Positions 28,329 through 37,590 of a stretch of DNA of 64,000 bases are shown piece after piece (the stretch's first letter is position 1; each line of letters opens with the position of its first letter). The position numbers were made by a program, and so were the translations under genes. The notes below the pieces were generated by a model. The model saw nothing but the letters and a program-made list of their open reading frames with translations, did not search any database and had not been told where the DNA came from. Source of the DNA: Polynucleobacter sp. MWH-UH19D (GTDB taxonomy: Bacteria; Pseudomonadota; Gammaproteobacteria; Burkholderiales; Burkholderiaceae); contig NZ_CP099571.1 of assembly GCF_040409795.1 (NCBI RefSeq), forward strand, positions 744,001 to 808,000, given 5' to 3'.

Positions 28329-28376
28329 TCATTCATGGGTTAATTCCAGTGGTCCTTTGCGGATGGCGAGGGCATT

Positions 28377-29324
28377 ATGAAAAAGCCTAAAATGAGGGAT
28401 TCAATTAAAAAAATCAATTATTTCAGTAAGTTACCCATGAAGCTAGGCTTAGACAGTTTTATCGCACCCATTTTTGTATTGATTTGGAGTACCGGGTTTG
28501 TGATTGCGCGTCTGGCCATGCCTTATGTAGAACCCGCAACCTTTCTATTTTGGCGTTTTAGTGGGGTGCTAGCCGCCATGGCAGCGCTCAGTCTAGTTTG
28601 GCGCATTACATGGCCTAGTTGGACCCAGATCAAGCATATTGCGATTGCAGGTATTTTGTTGCAGTTTGGTTATTTGCTTGGGGTTTGGTTTGCAGTCAGA
28701 CTTGGTATGACTGCAGGATTGGTGGCAATCATTGTTGGCTTGCAGCCGATCTTGACGGCATGGTTTGCAGCCTGGATCTCAGAGAAGGTTACGCCTCGCC
28801 AATGGATTGGCTTGTGTTTTGGATTTGCTGGGGTTGCTTTAGTGGTTGCTGAAAAAATTGGTTTTGCGCACATTCCATTTGTCAGTTATGTATTGGCGTT
28901 CATAGCGCTTTTATCAATCACATTTGGAACGCTTTATCAAAAGAAGTATTGCCCAGTTTTCGACTTACGGGCAGGCTCGTCTATTCAGTTTGGAGTTTCT
29001 GCCATTCTTTGCTTCTTTTGCATGTACTACTTTGAGAGTGGCGTGATGGTCTGGAATGCCCCAGTGATTACTGCTTTGCTGTGGGCCATTTTCCCTCTTT
29101 CCATTGGATCAATCAGCTTGTTATTCATGATGATCCGCAAGGGTGCGGCTACCAAAGTCACGAGCCTGTTGTATTTAACGCCCCCAACAACTGCTTTGAT
29201 GGCATGGCTCTTGTTTGATGAACCATTTACCCTAATGATGGCTTTAGGGTTGTGCCTGACCATGACGGGTGTAGTGCTAGTAAATGCCCGTCAGAATAAT
29301 ACTGTTGCTACGATTGCTGAATAG
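28377..29324 (+). CDS. EamA/DMT-family membrane transporter
   Basis: 315 residues with about ten hydrophobic segments arranged as two EamA repeats (IAPIFVLIWSTGFVIARLAMPY near residues 27-49 and a second half from about 165). The family exports amino acids or other small metabolites across the inner membrane; the substrate is not evident. The ATG at 28377 gives a charged 20-residue N-terminal tail. An in-frame ATG at 28437 (MKLGLDSFIAP) is equally plausible, and neither has a strong SD. Confidence 0.85.
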   Translation: MKKPKMRDSIKKINYFSKLPMKLGLDSFIAPIFVLIWSTGFVIARLAMPYVEPATFLFWRFSGVLAAMAALSLVWRITWPSWTQIKHIAIAGILLQFGYLLGVWFAVRLGMTAGLVAIIVGLQPILTAWFAAWISEKVTPRQWIGLCFGFAGVALVVAEKIGFAHIPFVSYVLAFIALLSITFGTLYQKKYCPVFDLRAGSSIQFGVSAILCFFCMYYFESGVMVWNAPVITALLWAIFPLSIGSISLLFMMIRKGAATKVTSLLYLTPPTTALMAWLLFDEPFTLMMALGLCLTMTGVVLVNARQNNTVATIAE

Positions 29325-29334
29325 GTATCAATAA

Positions 29335-29370
29335 ATGAATAATTTCGGTGTCCATTTAGAAATTATTTAT
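29335..29370. repeat. AT-rich inverted repeat between eamA-type gene and pbpG
   Basis: ATGAATAATTTC (29335-29346) pairs with GAAATTATTTAT (29359-29370) as a 12-bp stem with one G-U pair and a 12-nt loop. No T-run follows on the plus strand, so it is not a classic terminator. It could be an operator or a 5' hairpin of pbpG. Confidence 0.45.
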
Positions 29371-29408
29371 CATTCCGTATATTGAAAGTTTTTGAGGGTC
29401 TTTTTCGG

Positions 29409-30413
29409 ATGCGCTTAAGTCGAACTTGCTTGTTTGCTGTAATTTTTGTTTTTGCCTTTGGCGCATTGAATATTGCTCAAAGTATTGCTGCCAGCAAGGA
29501 TAAAGAGAAGCAAACCAAGTCCACAAAAGTTGTGGTGAAGTCCCCAAAGAAACCGAAAGCAGTTCGTGTTACCGTGACCCGTGCGAATGCCCCAGAAGTT
29601 GCTAGTCCACCTTCATTCGCCACAGCGCTTGGTCTACGTGGACAGCATGATGATTTAAGTTTGAAATCCAGTGTCGCCATGGTTGTTAACCAAGACACCA
29701 AAGAGGTTTACTTCGAGAAAAACCCAAATGTGAGTTTGCCCATAGCGTCGATTACCAAGTTGATGACGGCAATGGTGGTCTTGGACTCTAGATTGCCATT
29801 AGACGAAACAATCGTGATTAATCCAGAGGATGCACATATTTATCGTCGTTCACGTTTAGCTGAAGGCACAGCAATGACTCGCGAAGATGCTCTGCATCTT
29901 GCGTTAATGGCTTCTGAGAACCGTGCGGCTTATACCTTAGCGCGTAACTATCCTGGCGGCGTGCCTGCCTTTGTGGATGCGATGAACCGCAAAGCTAGAG
30001 AGTTAGGAATGGAGCATTCGCACTTTGCTGATCCAACCGGTTTGCTCAGCGAGAACGTTTCTACTGCAGAAGATTTAACGCGCATGGTTAATGCAGCGTA
30101 TCAATATAAGTTAATCAGAGAGTATTCCACTTGGCCAGATTTAACGATGGTGATTGCCAAGCGTCCTCAAAAGTTCTTAAATACGAACCGCTTAGTGCGC
30201 TCTGGCGACATGGATATTGGTTTGCAAAAGACGGGCTTTATTAATGCTGCTGGCAAATGTTTAGTGATGCAGGCTAGGGTCAATAACACGCCACTCTTAC
30301 TCGTTTTCTTGGACTCAGTCGGAACCCAATCACGTTTTGCTGACGCGGTGCGTGTGCGAGATTGGTATGAGCGCATGCCAACAGGCACTCAACCGATACG
30401 TCGTTTGATGTAA
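29409..30413 (+). CDS. pbpG: D-alanyl-D-alanine endopeptidase (PBP7-type)
   Basis: About 334 residues from ATG 29409. A signal peptide (MRLSRTCLFAVIFVFAFGALNIAQSIAA) is followed by a basic, low-complexity linker (about 32-65) and an S11 peptidase domain. The SxxK motif is SITK (residues 114-117), the SxN motif is SEN, and the KTG motif is in LQKTGF. It hydrolyses peptide cross-links in periplasmic peptidoglycan. An in-frame TTG at 29382 would extend the signal peptide and is less likely. Confidence 0.9.
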   Translation: MRLSRTCLFAVIFVFAFGALNIAQSIAASKDKEKQTKSTKVVVKSPKKPKAVRVTVTRANAPEVASPPSFATALGLRGQHDDLSLKSSVAMVVNQDTKEVYFEKNPNVSLPIASITKLMTAMVVLDSRLPLDETIVINPEDAHIYRRSRLAEGTAMTREDALHLALMASENRAAYTLARNYPGGVPAFVDAMNRKARELGMEHSHFADPTGLLSENVSTAEDLTRMVNAAYQYKLIREYSTWPDLTMVIAKRPQKFLNTNRLVRSGDMDIGLQKTGFINAAGKCLVMQARVNNTPLLLVFLDSVGTQSRFADAVRVRDWYERMPTGTQPIRRLM

Positions 30414-30422
30414 GGGTGCAGA

Positions 30423-31247
30423 TTAAGCTGGGCTACCGGTCTCAGTTAATTTGGGTTTGTACCCCATGCCTTTAGATATCTGCAGGGCAGTATCTTGCAG
30501 TGATCGGAGCCAGTCTGCCTGAATACGATCAGTAGGTGCGCTCAGTGACAAGCCAGCCACTAATTTACCAGTGTCATCTAATATCCCTGCCGCAAGACAA
30601 CTCACGCCAAGTTCAAGCTCTTCATCATCGCGCGCACTGCCTACTCTGCGTACGTGATTGAGTTCAGACTCTAGTTTTGCTAAATCAGTAATGCTATTGC
30701 GAGTGTGACCAGATAGTCCAGTGCGAGTGACATATGCGCGTACCTGGTTAGCATCATCACTTGCTAAAAAGAGTTTGCCTACAGAAGTGAGGTGAAGGGG
30801 TGCGCGTCCACCAATGGCTCGCACAACTTGCATGCCTGAGCGCTCGCTATATGCACGATCGACGTAAACAATTTCATCACCCTGGCGTACCGAGAGATTT
30901 ACCGTTTCCCCAGTGAGTTTGTGGAGCGTGCGCATCGGCCCTTGAGCGGCTTCGCGGACTGATAATCTCGCTTTAACGAGATTGCCTAATTCCAATAACT
31001 TGAGCCCCAGTCGATAAGTGCCACCATCGCCACGCTCAACTAAGCGGCAAGCAACCATGTCATTGAGGATGCGGTGAGCGGTTGAAGGGTGTAAGCCTGT
31101 TTGTTCCGCTAAGTTTTTAAGGCTGCAGGATTCTTCATGCTCTGCTAAGGCATCTAGCAAATTCATCATGCGCTCAACCACCTGGATGGCTGTTTTGGCA
31201 ACCTCCCCGGTATTTTTAGAGTCTTTGACAGATTTGCTGGTATTCAT
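30423..31247 (-). CDS. IclR-family transcriptional regulator
   Basis: 274 residues. The N-terminal winged helix-turn-helix (LLDALAEHEESCSLKNLAEQTGLHPSTAHRILNDM, cited as landmark pieces EESCSLKNLAEQ and GLHPSTAHRILND) is followed by the IclR effector domain with GRAPLHLTSVGKLFL and GVSCLAAGILDDTGKLVAGLS. Such regulators usually control degradation pathways or acetate/glyoxylate metabolism. The target is not evident, since the neighbours are housekeeping genes. An inverted repeat lies immediately upstream of the start codon, suggesting autoregulation. Confidence 0.9.
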   Translation of the reverse strand: MNTSKSVKDSKNTGEVAKTAIQVVERMMNLLDALAEHEESCSLKNLAEQTGLHPSTAHRILNDMVACRLVERGDGGTYRLGLKLLELGNLVKARLSVREAAQGPMRTLHKLTGETVNLSVRQGDEIVYVDRAYSERSGMQVVRAIGGRAPLHLTSVGKLFLASDDANQVRAYVTRTGLSGHTRNSITDLAKLESELNHVRRVGSARDDEELELGVSCLAAGILDDTGKLVAGLSLSAPTDRIQADWLRSLQDTALQISKGMGYKPKLTETGSPA

Positions 31248-31275
31248 ATGGCATATTGTAGCGATTCCATGCCAT
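31248..31275. promoter_or_regulatory. Inverted repeat at the IclR regulator start (candidate operator)
   Basis: ATGGCAT (31248-31254) and its reverse complement ATGCCAT (31269-31275) are 21 bp apart centre to centre, two helical turns. Direct repeats CATATTG (31252-31258 and 31273-31279) have the same 21-bp period. The site begins right at the IclR start codon, a position consistent with autorepression. Confidence 0.45.
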
Positions 31276-31349
31276 ATTGCATATTATGAAATCTACAACT
31301 GCTGATTTTCAGCAGCCAAATCGCTAAATTAGAGGCTTTAAATGCTAAT

Positions 31350-32384
31350 TTAGGCGCTTCTTAGGGCTCTAGCGCATTCATTAACAAGATCAGGACCTCT
31401 GTAAATGAGGCCGCTATAGAGTTGCACCAAACTGGCCCCAGATCTGATTTTTTCTCTGGCGTCAGCTCCAGATAGGATGCCACCAACACCAATAATCGGG
31501 AGTTGATCTCCAAGTCTCGCTTTGAGGGCTTTAATGACGATGTTCGATGGGGTGCGAACCGGGGCTCCAGATAAGCCCCCAACTTCTTTGCCGTGTTCGA
31601 TGTCTTGTACTGCATCGAGTGAAATAGTGGTGTTGGTAGCGATCACGGCGTCCATGCCAAACTCCATCAGCAAATCCGCAATGAGATGAATATCGCCCTG
31701 ATCAAGGTCGGGAGCAATCTTTAAAAATAAGGGTTTGCGAATTCCGGTGCGATCGCTTAAGCGCTTTCTTGCATCATCTAAATTACGTAACAAATCTCGC
31801 AACATGTCTTCGCCCTGAAGAGCGCGCAGGTTTGTTGTATTTGGTGATGAGATATTTACGGTGATGTAGCTTGCAATATCGTAGACAGATTCCATTCCGA
31901 GTACGTAATCGCTAGCAGCATCTTCTATCGGGGTGCTAGCATTTTTGCCAATATTGAGCCCAAGAATGCCACCGTTTTGCCAGAATTGAGATTGGCGTAC
32001 TCTAGCAACGCAGGCTTGAACTCCATCATTATTAAAACCCATGCGATTAATAATGGCCTGGGCTTCTGGCAAACGAAACATCCGTGGCTTTGGGTTGCCA
32101 GGCTGAGGGCGGGGTGTAACAGTACCAATTTCTAGGAAACCAAAACCCAGAGTTGCTAATGCATCGATGTGTTTTCCATCTTTGTCTAGCCCTGCAGCTA
32201 AACCAACAGGGTTTGGAAATTCGATACCGCAAACATGCTGAGGATCAGCAATTGGTTTGCTGACTAATTTATCTAAAAAACCCCAACGCTGTGCACGATC
32301 TAAATTGGTGAGTGTGAGATTGTGAGCTTGTTCTGGGTCTAAGCAAAAGAGCCAGGGGCGTAAGAGTGAGTAGCGATCAATCAT
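31350..32384 (-). CDS. pyrD: Dihydroorotate dehydrogenase (quinone), class 2
   Basis: 344 residues, the length of membrane-associated class 2 PyrD. Motifs include [47 protein letters not shown], and the catalytic serine region [10 protein letters not shown], with GGLSGAPV near the FMN site. It oxidises dihydroorotate to orotate in pyrimidine synthesis and delivers electrons to ubiquinone. It lies 8 bp downstream of bpt, the last gene of the ppiA-pabBC-nudix-aat-bpt-pyrD run. Confidence 0.97.
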   Translation of the reverse strand: MIDRYSLLRPWLFCLDPEQAHNLTLTNLDRAQRWGFLDKLVSKPIADPQHVCGIEFPNPVGLAAGLDKDGKHIDALATLGFGFLEIGTVTPRPQPGNPKPRMFRLPEAQAIINRMGFNNDGVQACVARVRQSQFWQNGGILGLNIGKNASTPIEDAASDYVLGMESVYDIASYITVNISSPNTTNLRALQGEDMLRDLLRNLDDARKRLSDRTGIRKPLFLKIAPDLDQGDIHLIADLLMEFGMDAVIATNTTISLDAVQDIEHGKEVGGLSGAPVRTPSNIVIKALKARLGDQLPIIGVGGILSGADAREKIRSGASLVQLYSGLIYRGPDLVNECARALRSA

Positions 32385-32392
32385 GGCGCATA

Positions 32393-33139
32393 TTATGAAC
32401 TAGTCAGCTTTTGCCAGTGATCTTCAATCAGCCCTTCCATCGGCTGATATTTTGCTTTGTAGGACATCTTCTCGCTCTCCTGAATATAGTAGCCAAGGTA
32501 GAGATAGGGTAGATTTAATATCCGAGCCTGCTCAATTTGCCACAAGATGCTGTAACTGCCAAAGCTAGCTGTACGATCCGATGCGTCGTAAAAGGTATAT
32601 ACCGAGGAGATGCCGTGTTCCAGAATGTCGATCATGCTGACCATGCGCAATCTTCCGGGATGGGGGTCATTGGGGCCATCCCTAAATTCAACGATACGAG
32701 AATTGACTCTGCTTTGAAGTAAGAACTGCATGTACTGATCTTGGTCATCACTATCCATGTCGCCGCCAGCATGTCGATCATTTTGATAGCGCTGGTAGAG
32801 TTGATAGTGTTCTTCTTGATAGCCCAGATTCAAAACAGAGGCTTGAAGACCTGAGTGTTTTTTCCAGGCGCGACGTTGGCTGCGATTGGGATTGAATTGA
32901 TTGACTAAAACACGTGTAGCAATACAAGCATTACAAGAATCGCAATAGGGCCTATAGGTGTAAAGACCGCTACGACGAAAGCCCGCATGAATCAGTTCGT
33001 TATAGACATCTGCATGAATTAAATGCGATGGTGTGGCAACTTGAGAGCGTGCGGTTTTATTTGGCAAATAACTGCAAGGATAGGGTGCAGTCGCGTAAAA
33101 CTGGATGGTTGTGAGGGGTAGTTCTTTTAAACGCGTCAT
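32393..33139 (-). CDS. bpt: Aspartate/glutamate leucyltransferase (Bpt/Ate family)
   Basis: 248 residues. The N-terminal ATE domain has the Cys motif [12 protein letters not shown] and the typical [12 protein letters not shown] stretch. A C-terminal GNAT-like part contains [20 protein letters not shown]. In bacteria this family adds leucine to proteins beginning with Asp or Glu, creating N-degrons for ClpS/ClpAP. It overlaps aat by 4 bp (ATGA), so the two N-degron transferases are translationally coupled. Confidence 0.93.
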   Translation of the reverse strand: MTRLKELPLTTIQFYATAPYPCSYLPNKTARSQVATPSHLIHADVYNELIHAGFRRSGLYTYRPYCDSCNACIATRVLVNQFNPNRSQRRAWKKHSGLQASVLNLGYQEEHYQLYQRYQNDRHAGGDMDSDDQDQYMQFLLQSRVNSRIVEFRDGPNDPHPGRLRMVSMIDILEHGISSVYTFYDASDRTASFGSYSILWQIEQARILNLPYLYLGYYIQESEKMSYKAKYQPMEGLIEDHWQKLTSS

Positions 33140-33873
33140 AACCAGTGAGTCAGTATTTGCTTGTTAAATTTCCAGGATGGAACAATATTAGATTGATTTA
33201 AAGAAATTTGCAGTTGCTGTAAAAATTCTAGTCTTGGTAAAGGTCTGGCACCCATTGAGCGCAAATGCTTGGTTTCTTGTTGGCAATCAATCATTGCTAC
33301 TTGATTCTCTATGCACCAAGCGCTAAGGGCAGCTAAGGCGATTTTAGAGGCATTGGGTTTGCGACTAAACATCGATTCACCATAAACCATCCCGCCAATT
33401 GCAACACAATATAAACCCCCAGTGATTTCACCTTGCTCTACAAGTGCTAGGGAATGAGCATAGCCCTGCTCATGAATGGTGGTGTAAGCATCCATAATTT
33501 CATGGGTAATCCAAGTTCCATCTTGATCTTTGCGGGCACTTGTTGCGCATGCGCGAATGACTGCGCCAAAATCGGCATCGACAAGAAGTTCAGCTTGAGC
33601 ATCTTCATAAAAATGCCGAATGCATTTTTGCAAAGAGTTGCTACAGTGAAAGTCATTGGGTTTAAGTACCATTCGTGGGTCAGGCGACCACCACAACACT
33701 GGTTGTTCATCTGAGTACCAGGGAAAGATTCCCAGTTGGTATGCCTGAAGTAGTTGTGCAGGATAAATGCGCTCACTGACGGCAATGAGACCAGGTACGC
33801 TTGGGTCTGGGTCTGGAGTCAGTAGGGGGTTAGGAAAGGAGTCTTGGGGTCCAAGCCAACAAATTTGACTCAT
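33136..33873 (-). CDS. aat: Leucyl/phenylalanyl-tRNA--protein transferase
   Basis: 245 residues, the usual Aat length. Conserved blocks are [26 protein letters not shown], cited here by its core [20 protein letters not shown], then [32 protein letters not shown] and [16 protein letters not shown]. It adds Leu or Phe to proteins with N-terminal Lys or Arg, marking them for ClpS/ClpAP degradation. It lies 21 bp after the Nudix gene. Confidence 0.95.
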   Translation of the reverse strand: MSQICWLGPQDSFPNPLLTPDPDPSVPGLIAVSERIYPAQLLQAYQLGIFPWYSDEQPVLWWSPDPRMVLKPNDFHCSNSLQKCIRHFYEDAQAELLVDADFGAVIRACATSARKDQDGTWITHEIMDAYTTIHEQGYAHSLALVEQGEITGGLYCVAIGGMVYGESMFSRKPNASKIALAALSAWCIENQVAMIDCQQETKHLRSMGARPLPRLEFLQQLQISLNQSNIVPSWKFNKQILTHWL

Positions 33874-33894
33874 GCGCTAAGCAGTACAGCTGAT

Positions 33895-34449
33895 TTAGAT
33901 TTTCTCGGTACGCAGGACATCGCGACTGCGCACATGGAACTCACCAGACAATATCCCAGCAGCACGATCAGCAAAGAACCATTCTAGGGTTTGTTTAACT
34001 GTCGGAAAGGCAAGTTCACCCCATGGTATTTCATGTTCATTAAATAAAGCCACTTCTAAGCTTTCTTCACCAGCTGAGAAATCTGGAGTCTTCATGGTCG
34101 CTAGATAGAACAAATGCACTTGTTCGGCGTGAGGAACATTTAGCAAGGAATACAAAGGCCCAATATCGACTTCTGCACCAGCTTCTTCAAGTGTTTCGCG
34201 AGCAGCACCAGCGCTAGTGCTTTCGCCTAATTCCATAAAGCCTGCCGGTAAAGTCCAATAACCATGGCGAGGCTCAATAGCACGACGACAAAGTAAAACT
34301 TTATCTCCATAAACAGGAATGCTGCCAACAACATTTCTGGGGTTCTGGTAATGAATGCTTCCGCATGCTTCACACACATGGCGTTCCCGCGAATCATCGG
34401 CTGGTATTTTTACCGTGATGGTGGCTGCGCAGTTTGGACAATACTTCAT
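33895..34449 (-). CDS. Nudix hydrolase with N-terminal zinc ribbon
   Basis: 184 residues. Two CxxC pairs near the N-terminus (YCPNC and VCEACGSIHYQNPRN) form a zinc ribbon as in NudC-like proteins. The Nudix box is GFMELGESTSAGAARETLEEAG (given by its ends GFMELGES and RETLEEAG). The family hydrolyses nucleoside diphosphates linked to another moiety; the substrate here is unknown. It lies 8 bp downstream of pabBC on the same strand. Confidence 0.9.
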   Translation of the reverse strand: MKYCPNCAATITVKIPADDSRERHVCEACGSIHYQNPRNVVGSIPVYGDKVLLCRRAIEPRHGYWTLPAGFMELGESTSAGAARETLEEAGAEVDIGPLYSLLNVPHAEQVHLFYLATMKTPDFSAGEESLEVALFNEHEIPWGELAFPTVKQTLEWFFADRAAGILSGEFHVRSRDVLRTEKI

Positions 34450-34457
34450 AGTACTTT

Positions 34458-36302
34458 CTAGAAATGGGCCTTGATAGAGCCTCGCAGGGCATTGCTAAGC
34501 ATAATCTCTTTTGCATTCAATACCTCCTGAATAGTCAGGTTAGCTTCGCGGGAATTAAAGGCGGGATCATTCAGTAAAGCCTGTCGCATGACTCCAGGTA
34601 ACACTCCTGCAGATAAAGGTGGTGTTAGCCATTCATCGCTATGGTGAGATTTGATAAAAATGCTACTTCTGCCACCCTCAGTCACATGACCTTGTTCATT
34701 CACAAAGAGGGCATCAAAACCACCTAATTTCACTGCTTGTTGCCAGGCGGCATCATATAAACCACGCGCACTAATTTTGTGGGTCAGCAGGAGGTTATTG
34801 GAGTGCATTTCGCAGTTCACAGACAAAATATCTTTTGCCCAAAAAATCTTGACTGGTTCATCGATCTGATCAAAGACTGCGCATTGAGTACTTAAATCTC
34901 CGTTGGCAGCGAGGTCAAGTCGTAGGCGCATATAAGGGAGTGGCTCGAGGGTGGCGCATGCTTTTGCAACAACTGCATGAGCTTGCTCTTTGCTAAATGG
35001 GATCCGCAACGTGCGTGCCGAGCGCTCCATTCGATTTAGGTGTGATTCAAGTCGTTGAGGCGCTTGATTGAGAACGGCAATTGTTTCAAATAGACCAGTA
35101 TTGCTGGGAAGTTCTGTTAGGAAAGCTGATTTAATGCGACATTCATGCCACTCTTGCTCAGCATCGGAGTCAATTGTGATACCGGCACCAACGCCGAGAG
35201 TAAAGCTCATTGCCTGAGATAAAGAATCTTTCTCTATTTCAACGGTTCTAATGGGGACGCTAAAGGCAAAATCGCCATTTGGATCAAGCCACCCTAAAGC
35301 GCCGCAGTAATAGCCCCGATCGGACTGCTCAAGTTCTTGAATAATTTCCATGCTACGTTTCTTGGGCGCGCCTGTGACTGAACCGCAGGGGAAGACGGCA
35401 TTCAAAATGTCACGCAACTTCACATTCGGTTTGATTTGCCCTTCAACAGTAGAGGTCATCTGCAATACATCACCATGTCTTGCCACTTGAAATAAGTGAG
35501 GCACCTTAACGGTGTTTGGCAAACAAATACGACTTAAATCATTGCGCAATAGATCGACAATCATTAAATTTTCTGCTCGATTCTTAGGATCGTCGGACAA
35601 AGAACTTGGGGTATCCAGCAGGGCACTAGCAGTGCCTTTCATGGGCATTGCTTTTAATGTATTCCCTTGACGCTCAATAAATAGCTCAGGCGATTGGGAG
35701 AGTAAATAGTGATTGTCTTGTGCGATGTAGGCACCAAATCTACCAGGTTGGCGCTTGCGTAATTGGCTATACAAGGCTAGCGGTGCACCATAGACTTTGC
35801 CGGTGATGCGATAGGTATGGTTGATTTGATAGGTATCGCCACTACGAATCCATTCCTGGATCTTGGCGATGTCATCACAAAAATGCTCTTGATCTATTGA
35901 TTCATGCAAATCCATTACGCCTGCAAGTTGTTCGGCATTTGAAAGTGCTTTTAATTCTGTTGCAATATGGTGATCCATTTGCTCTTTAGAAAACTTTTGG
36001 TATTCCTGAAAAGCCCACGCCTCAATTAGCGGATGAGGATTTACTATCTCTGGTGATTTTGGAGTAGCCTGCTTTAGATGATGAATTAATTGACCTAGTT
36101 CGTAAGCCAGAGCGGTAACGATATGTTTGCCTTCACTTAATGCAAGAGTGATTCCTTCCAAGCAGTCGACCACTGCTTGACGATCAACTTCGTGATTACC
36201 ACTCGGAAGAACGCGCCAATATTGCAAAGGCGCGTTATAGACTCGACTTGACGGATTTGCCGCCGTGCTTTGTGCGTCATCGAGCAAAATCATGACGCTC
36301 AC
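34458..36302 (-). CDS. pabB: Fused aminodeoxychorismate synthase component I and lyase (PabB-PabC)
   Basis: 614 residues. The N-terminal ~380 residues are PabB (WIRSGDTYQINHTYRITGK, MPMKGTA, NRAENLMIVDLLRNDLSRI, and FPCGSVTGAPKKRSMEII), which aminates chorismate. The C-terminal ~220 residues are the PLP-dependent class IV lyase PabC (LLTHKISARGLYDAA, NEQGHVTEGGRSSIFI), which releases p-aminobenzoate. One chain thus makes PABA for folate; the glutaminase PabA is not in the window. The fusion is known in other bacteria. It lies 8 bp after ppiA. An alternative start is ATG four codons in (MILLDDAQ). Confidence 0.93.
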   Translation of the reverse strand: MSVMILLDDAQSTAANPSSRVYNAPLQYWRVLPSGNHEVDRQAVVDCLEGITLALSEGKHIVTALAYELGQLIHHLKQATPKSPEIVNPHPLIEAWAFQEYQKFSKEQMDHHIATELKALSNAEQLAGVMDLHESIDQEHFCDDIAKIQEWIRSGDTYQINHTYRITGKVYGAPLALYSQLRKRQPGRFGAYIAQDNHYLLSQSPELFIERQGNTLKAMPMKGTASALLDTPSSLSDDPKNRAENLMIVDLLRNDLSRICLPNTVKVPHLFQVARHGDVLQMTSTVEGQIKPNVKLRDILNAVFPCGSVTGAPKKRSMEIIQELEQSDRGYYCGALGWLDPNGDFAFSVPIRTVEIEKDSLSQAMSFTLGVGAGITIDSDAEQEWHECRIKSAFLTELPSNTGLFETIAVLNQAPQRLESHLNRMERSARTLRIPFSKEQAHAVVAKACATLEPLPYMRLRLDLAANGDLSTQCAVFDQIDEPVKIFWAKDILSVNCEMHSNNLLLTHKISARGLYDAAWQQAVKLGGFDALFVNEQGHVTEGGRSSIFIKSHHSDEWLTPPLSAGVLPGVMRQALLNDPAFNSREANLTIQEVLNAKEIMLSNALRGSIKAHF

Positions 36303-36310
36303 TCTATCAA

Positions 36311-36886
36311 TTACTTGATGATGGAGGCCGATTCAATGACAACTGGCTTGGTGGGTACGTCAGCCATTCTGCCAATGCGTGGGGCTGGCGCAACCATCGT
36401 GGGCACTTTGCGAATGGCGTCAATGGTTTGAGTGCCAGAAATGACTTTGCCAAATACGGTGTAACCGTTACCCATTGCATTTGGGTAGTTTAGGCCTTCA
36501 TTATCTTTGACGTTGATAAAAAATTGAGCAGTTGCTGAATCTGGATCAGAAGTGCGTGCCATGGCAATGGTGTAGGTATTATTTTTTAATCCATTATTTG
36601 CCTCAGAAGCAACTGGCGCATCAGTTGGCTTTTGCACAAGGTCTGGCGTAAAGCCGCCACCTTGAATCATGAAGCCATCAATTACTCGATGGAAGATCGT
36701 GCCGTTATAAAAACCGCTTTTTACATAATTCAAAAAATTAGCTGTTGTTTTGGGAGCCTTCACATCATCTAACTCCACTACAAAGTTACCCATAGTGGTT
36801 TTGAACTCCACCTTCGGTCCAGCGATTGCCATTTGAGTTGCAAAACAGGTAATAGCAAAAACAAATAGGGTAAAAAACTTACGCAT
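36311..36886 (-). CDS. ppiA: Periplasmic peptidyl-prolyl cis-trans isomerase (cyclophilin)
   Basis: 191 residues with an N-terminal signal peptide (MRKFFTLFVFAITCFATQMAIA). The cyclophilin core is clear: FHRVIDGFMIQGGGF, NTYTIAMARTSDPDSATAQFFIN and YTVFGKVISGTQTIDAI. It speeds proline isomerisation in periplasmic protein folding. An SD (AGGAG) precedes the ATG. It heads the tightly packed minus-strand run to pyrD, after a 54-bp gap. Confidence 0.95.
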   Translation of the reverse strand: MRKFFTLFVFAITCFATQMAIAGPKVEFKTTMGNFVVELDDVKAPKTTANFLNYVKSGFYNGTIFHRVIDGFMIQGGGFTPDLVQKPTDAPVASEANNGLKNNTYTIAMARTSDPDSATAQFFINVKDNEGLNYPNAMGNGYTVFGKVISGTQTIDAIRKVPTMVAPAPRIGRMADVPTKPVVIESASIIK

Positions 36887-36940
36887 AAAGGCTCCTCAAC
36901 CGAAATAATGTAATTAGTATGAATAAAGTATTGTATTGCC

Positions 36941-37570
36941 CTAGGGACTTAAGCCATTGGGAAGCTTGCCCGCTTTTGCATAAGGCGCTTCTTCAAACAT
37001 GTCTGGGCGAGAAAGGTAGTCCAGTACCCAGTCCATCGTATCTACACCCCAAAAACAGCGTTGATTTATGACTAGTGCAGGCACACCAAATGCACCATCT
37101 GCTTTAGCCTGCTCAGTATTGGCAATGAGCTGAGCTTTCACCAAGGCATCATCTGGTTTTGGTGTATCCAGAGATAAACCTAGGTAAGCACAAAAGTCAG
37201 GCCAAGACAAATTAGGATCTTTTCCTTCTAGCCATACGTAGTCAAAAGCTTTTTCCACCATTGCCCAATTCGCCTTTTCTTGAACCAAAAGACGTTGGGG
37301 TGCAACTGTCATAAATGGATGGTGATCTGGGAAGTGAAAAGGGATCCCTAATTTTTCTGCCTGCCATACGCAGAACTGATAAGTGTGAGGACGTTTAGCT
37401 GCAATTTCGCCAGGCCCCTTATTGTCAGTAGCCCTAAAGAGGCCTCCCAATAAAATAGGCACGGGAGTGATCTCCAGCTTTTCCTCTAGACGTTTACGTT
37501 GCTTGATATACAAATAGGCAAACGGGGAAATAATGTCGTAATAAAAACGCGCAGGCAATTTAGAAGACAT
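36941..37570 (-). CDS. 2-hydroxychromene-2-carboxylate isomerase / DsbA-family protein
   Basis: 209 residues with the kappa-GST/HCCA isomerase fold: FYYDIISPFAYLYIKQR at the N-terminus, where Ser-Pro replaces a redox CxxC, and GAFGVPALVINQRCFWGVDTMDW near the end. Members isomerise hydroxychromene carboxylate in naphthalene breakdown or act as glutathione-dependent enzymes. No aromatic degradation genes are nearby, so the substrate is unknown. It lies 20 bp after rarA. Confidence 0.85.
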   Translation of the reverse strand: MSSKLPARFYYDIISPFAYLYIKQRKRLEEKLEITPVPILLGGLFRATDNKGPGEIAAKRPHTYQFCVWQAEKLGIPFHFPDHHPFMTVAPQRLLVQEKANWAMVEKAFDYVWLEGKDPNLSWPDFCAYLGLSLDTPKPDDALVKAQLIANTEQAKADGAFGVPALVINQRCFWGVDTMDWVLDYLSRPDMFEEAPYAKAGKLPNGLSP

Positions 37571-37590
37571 TTCTAATCTAGTTCCCGATA

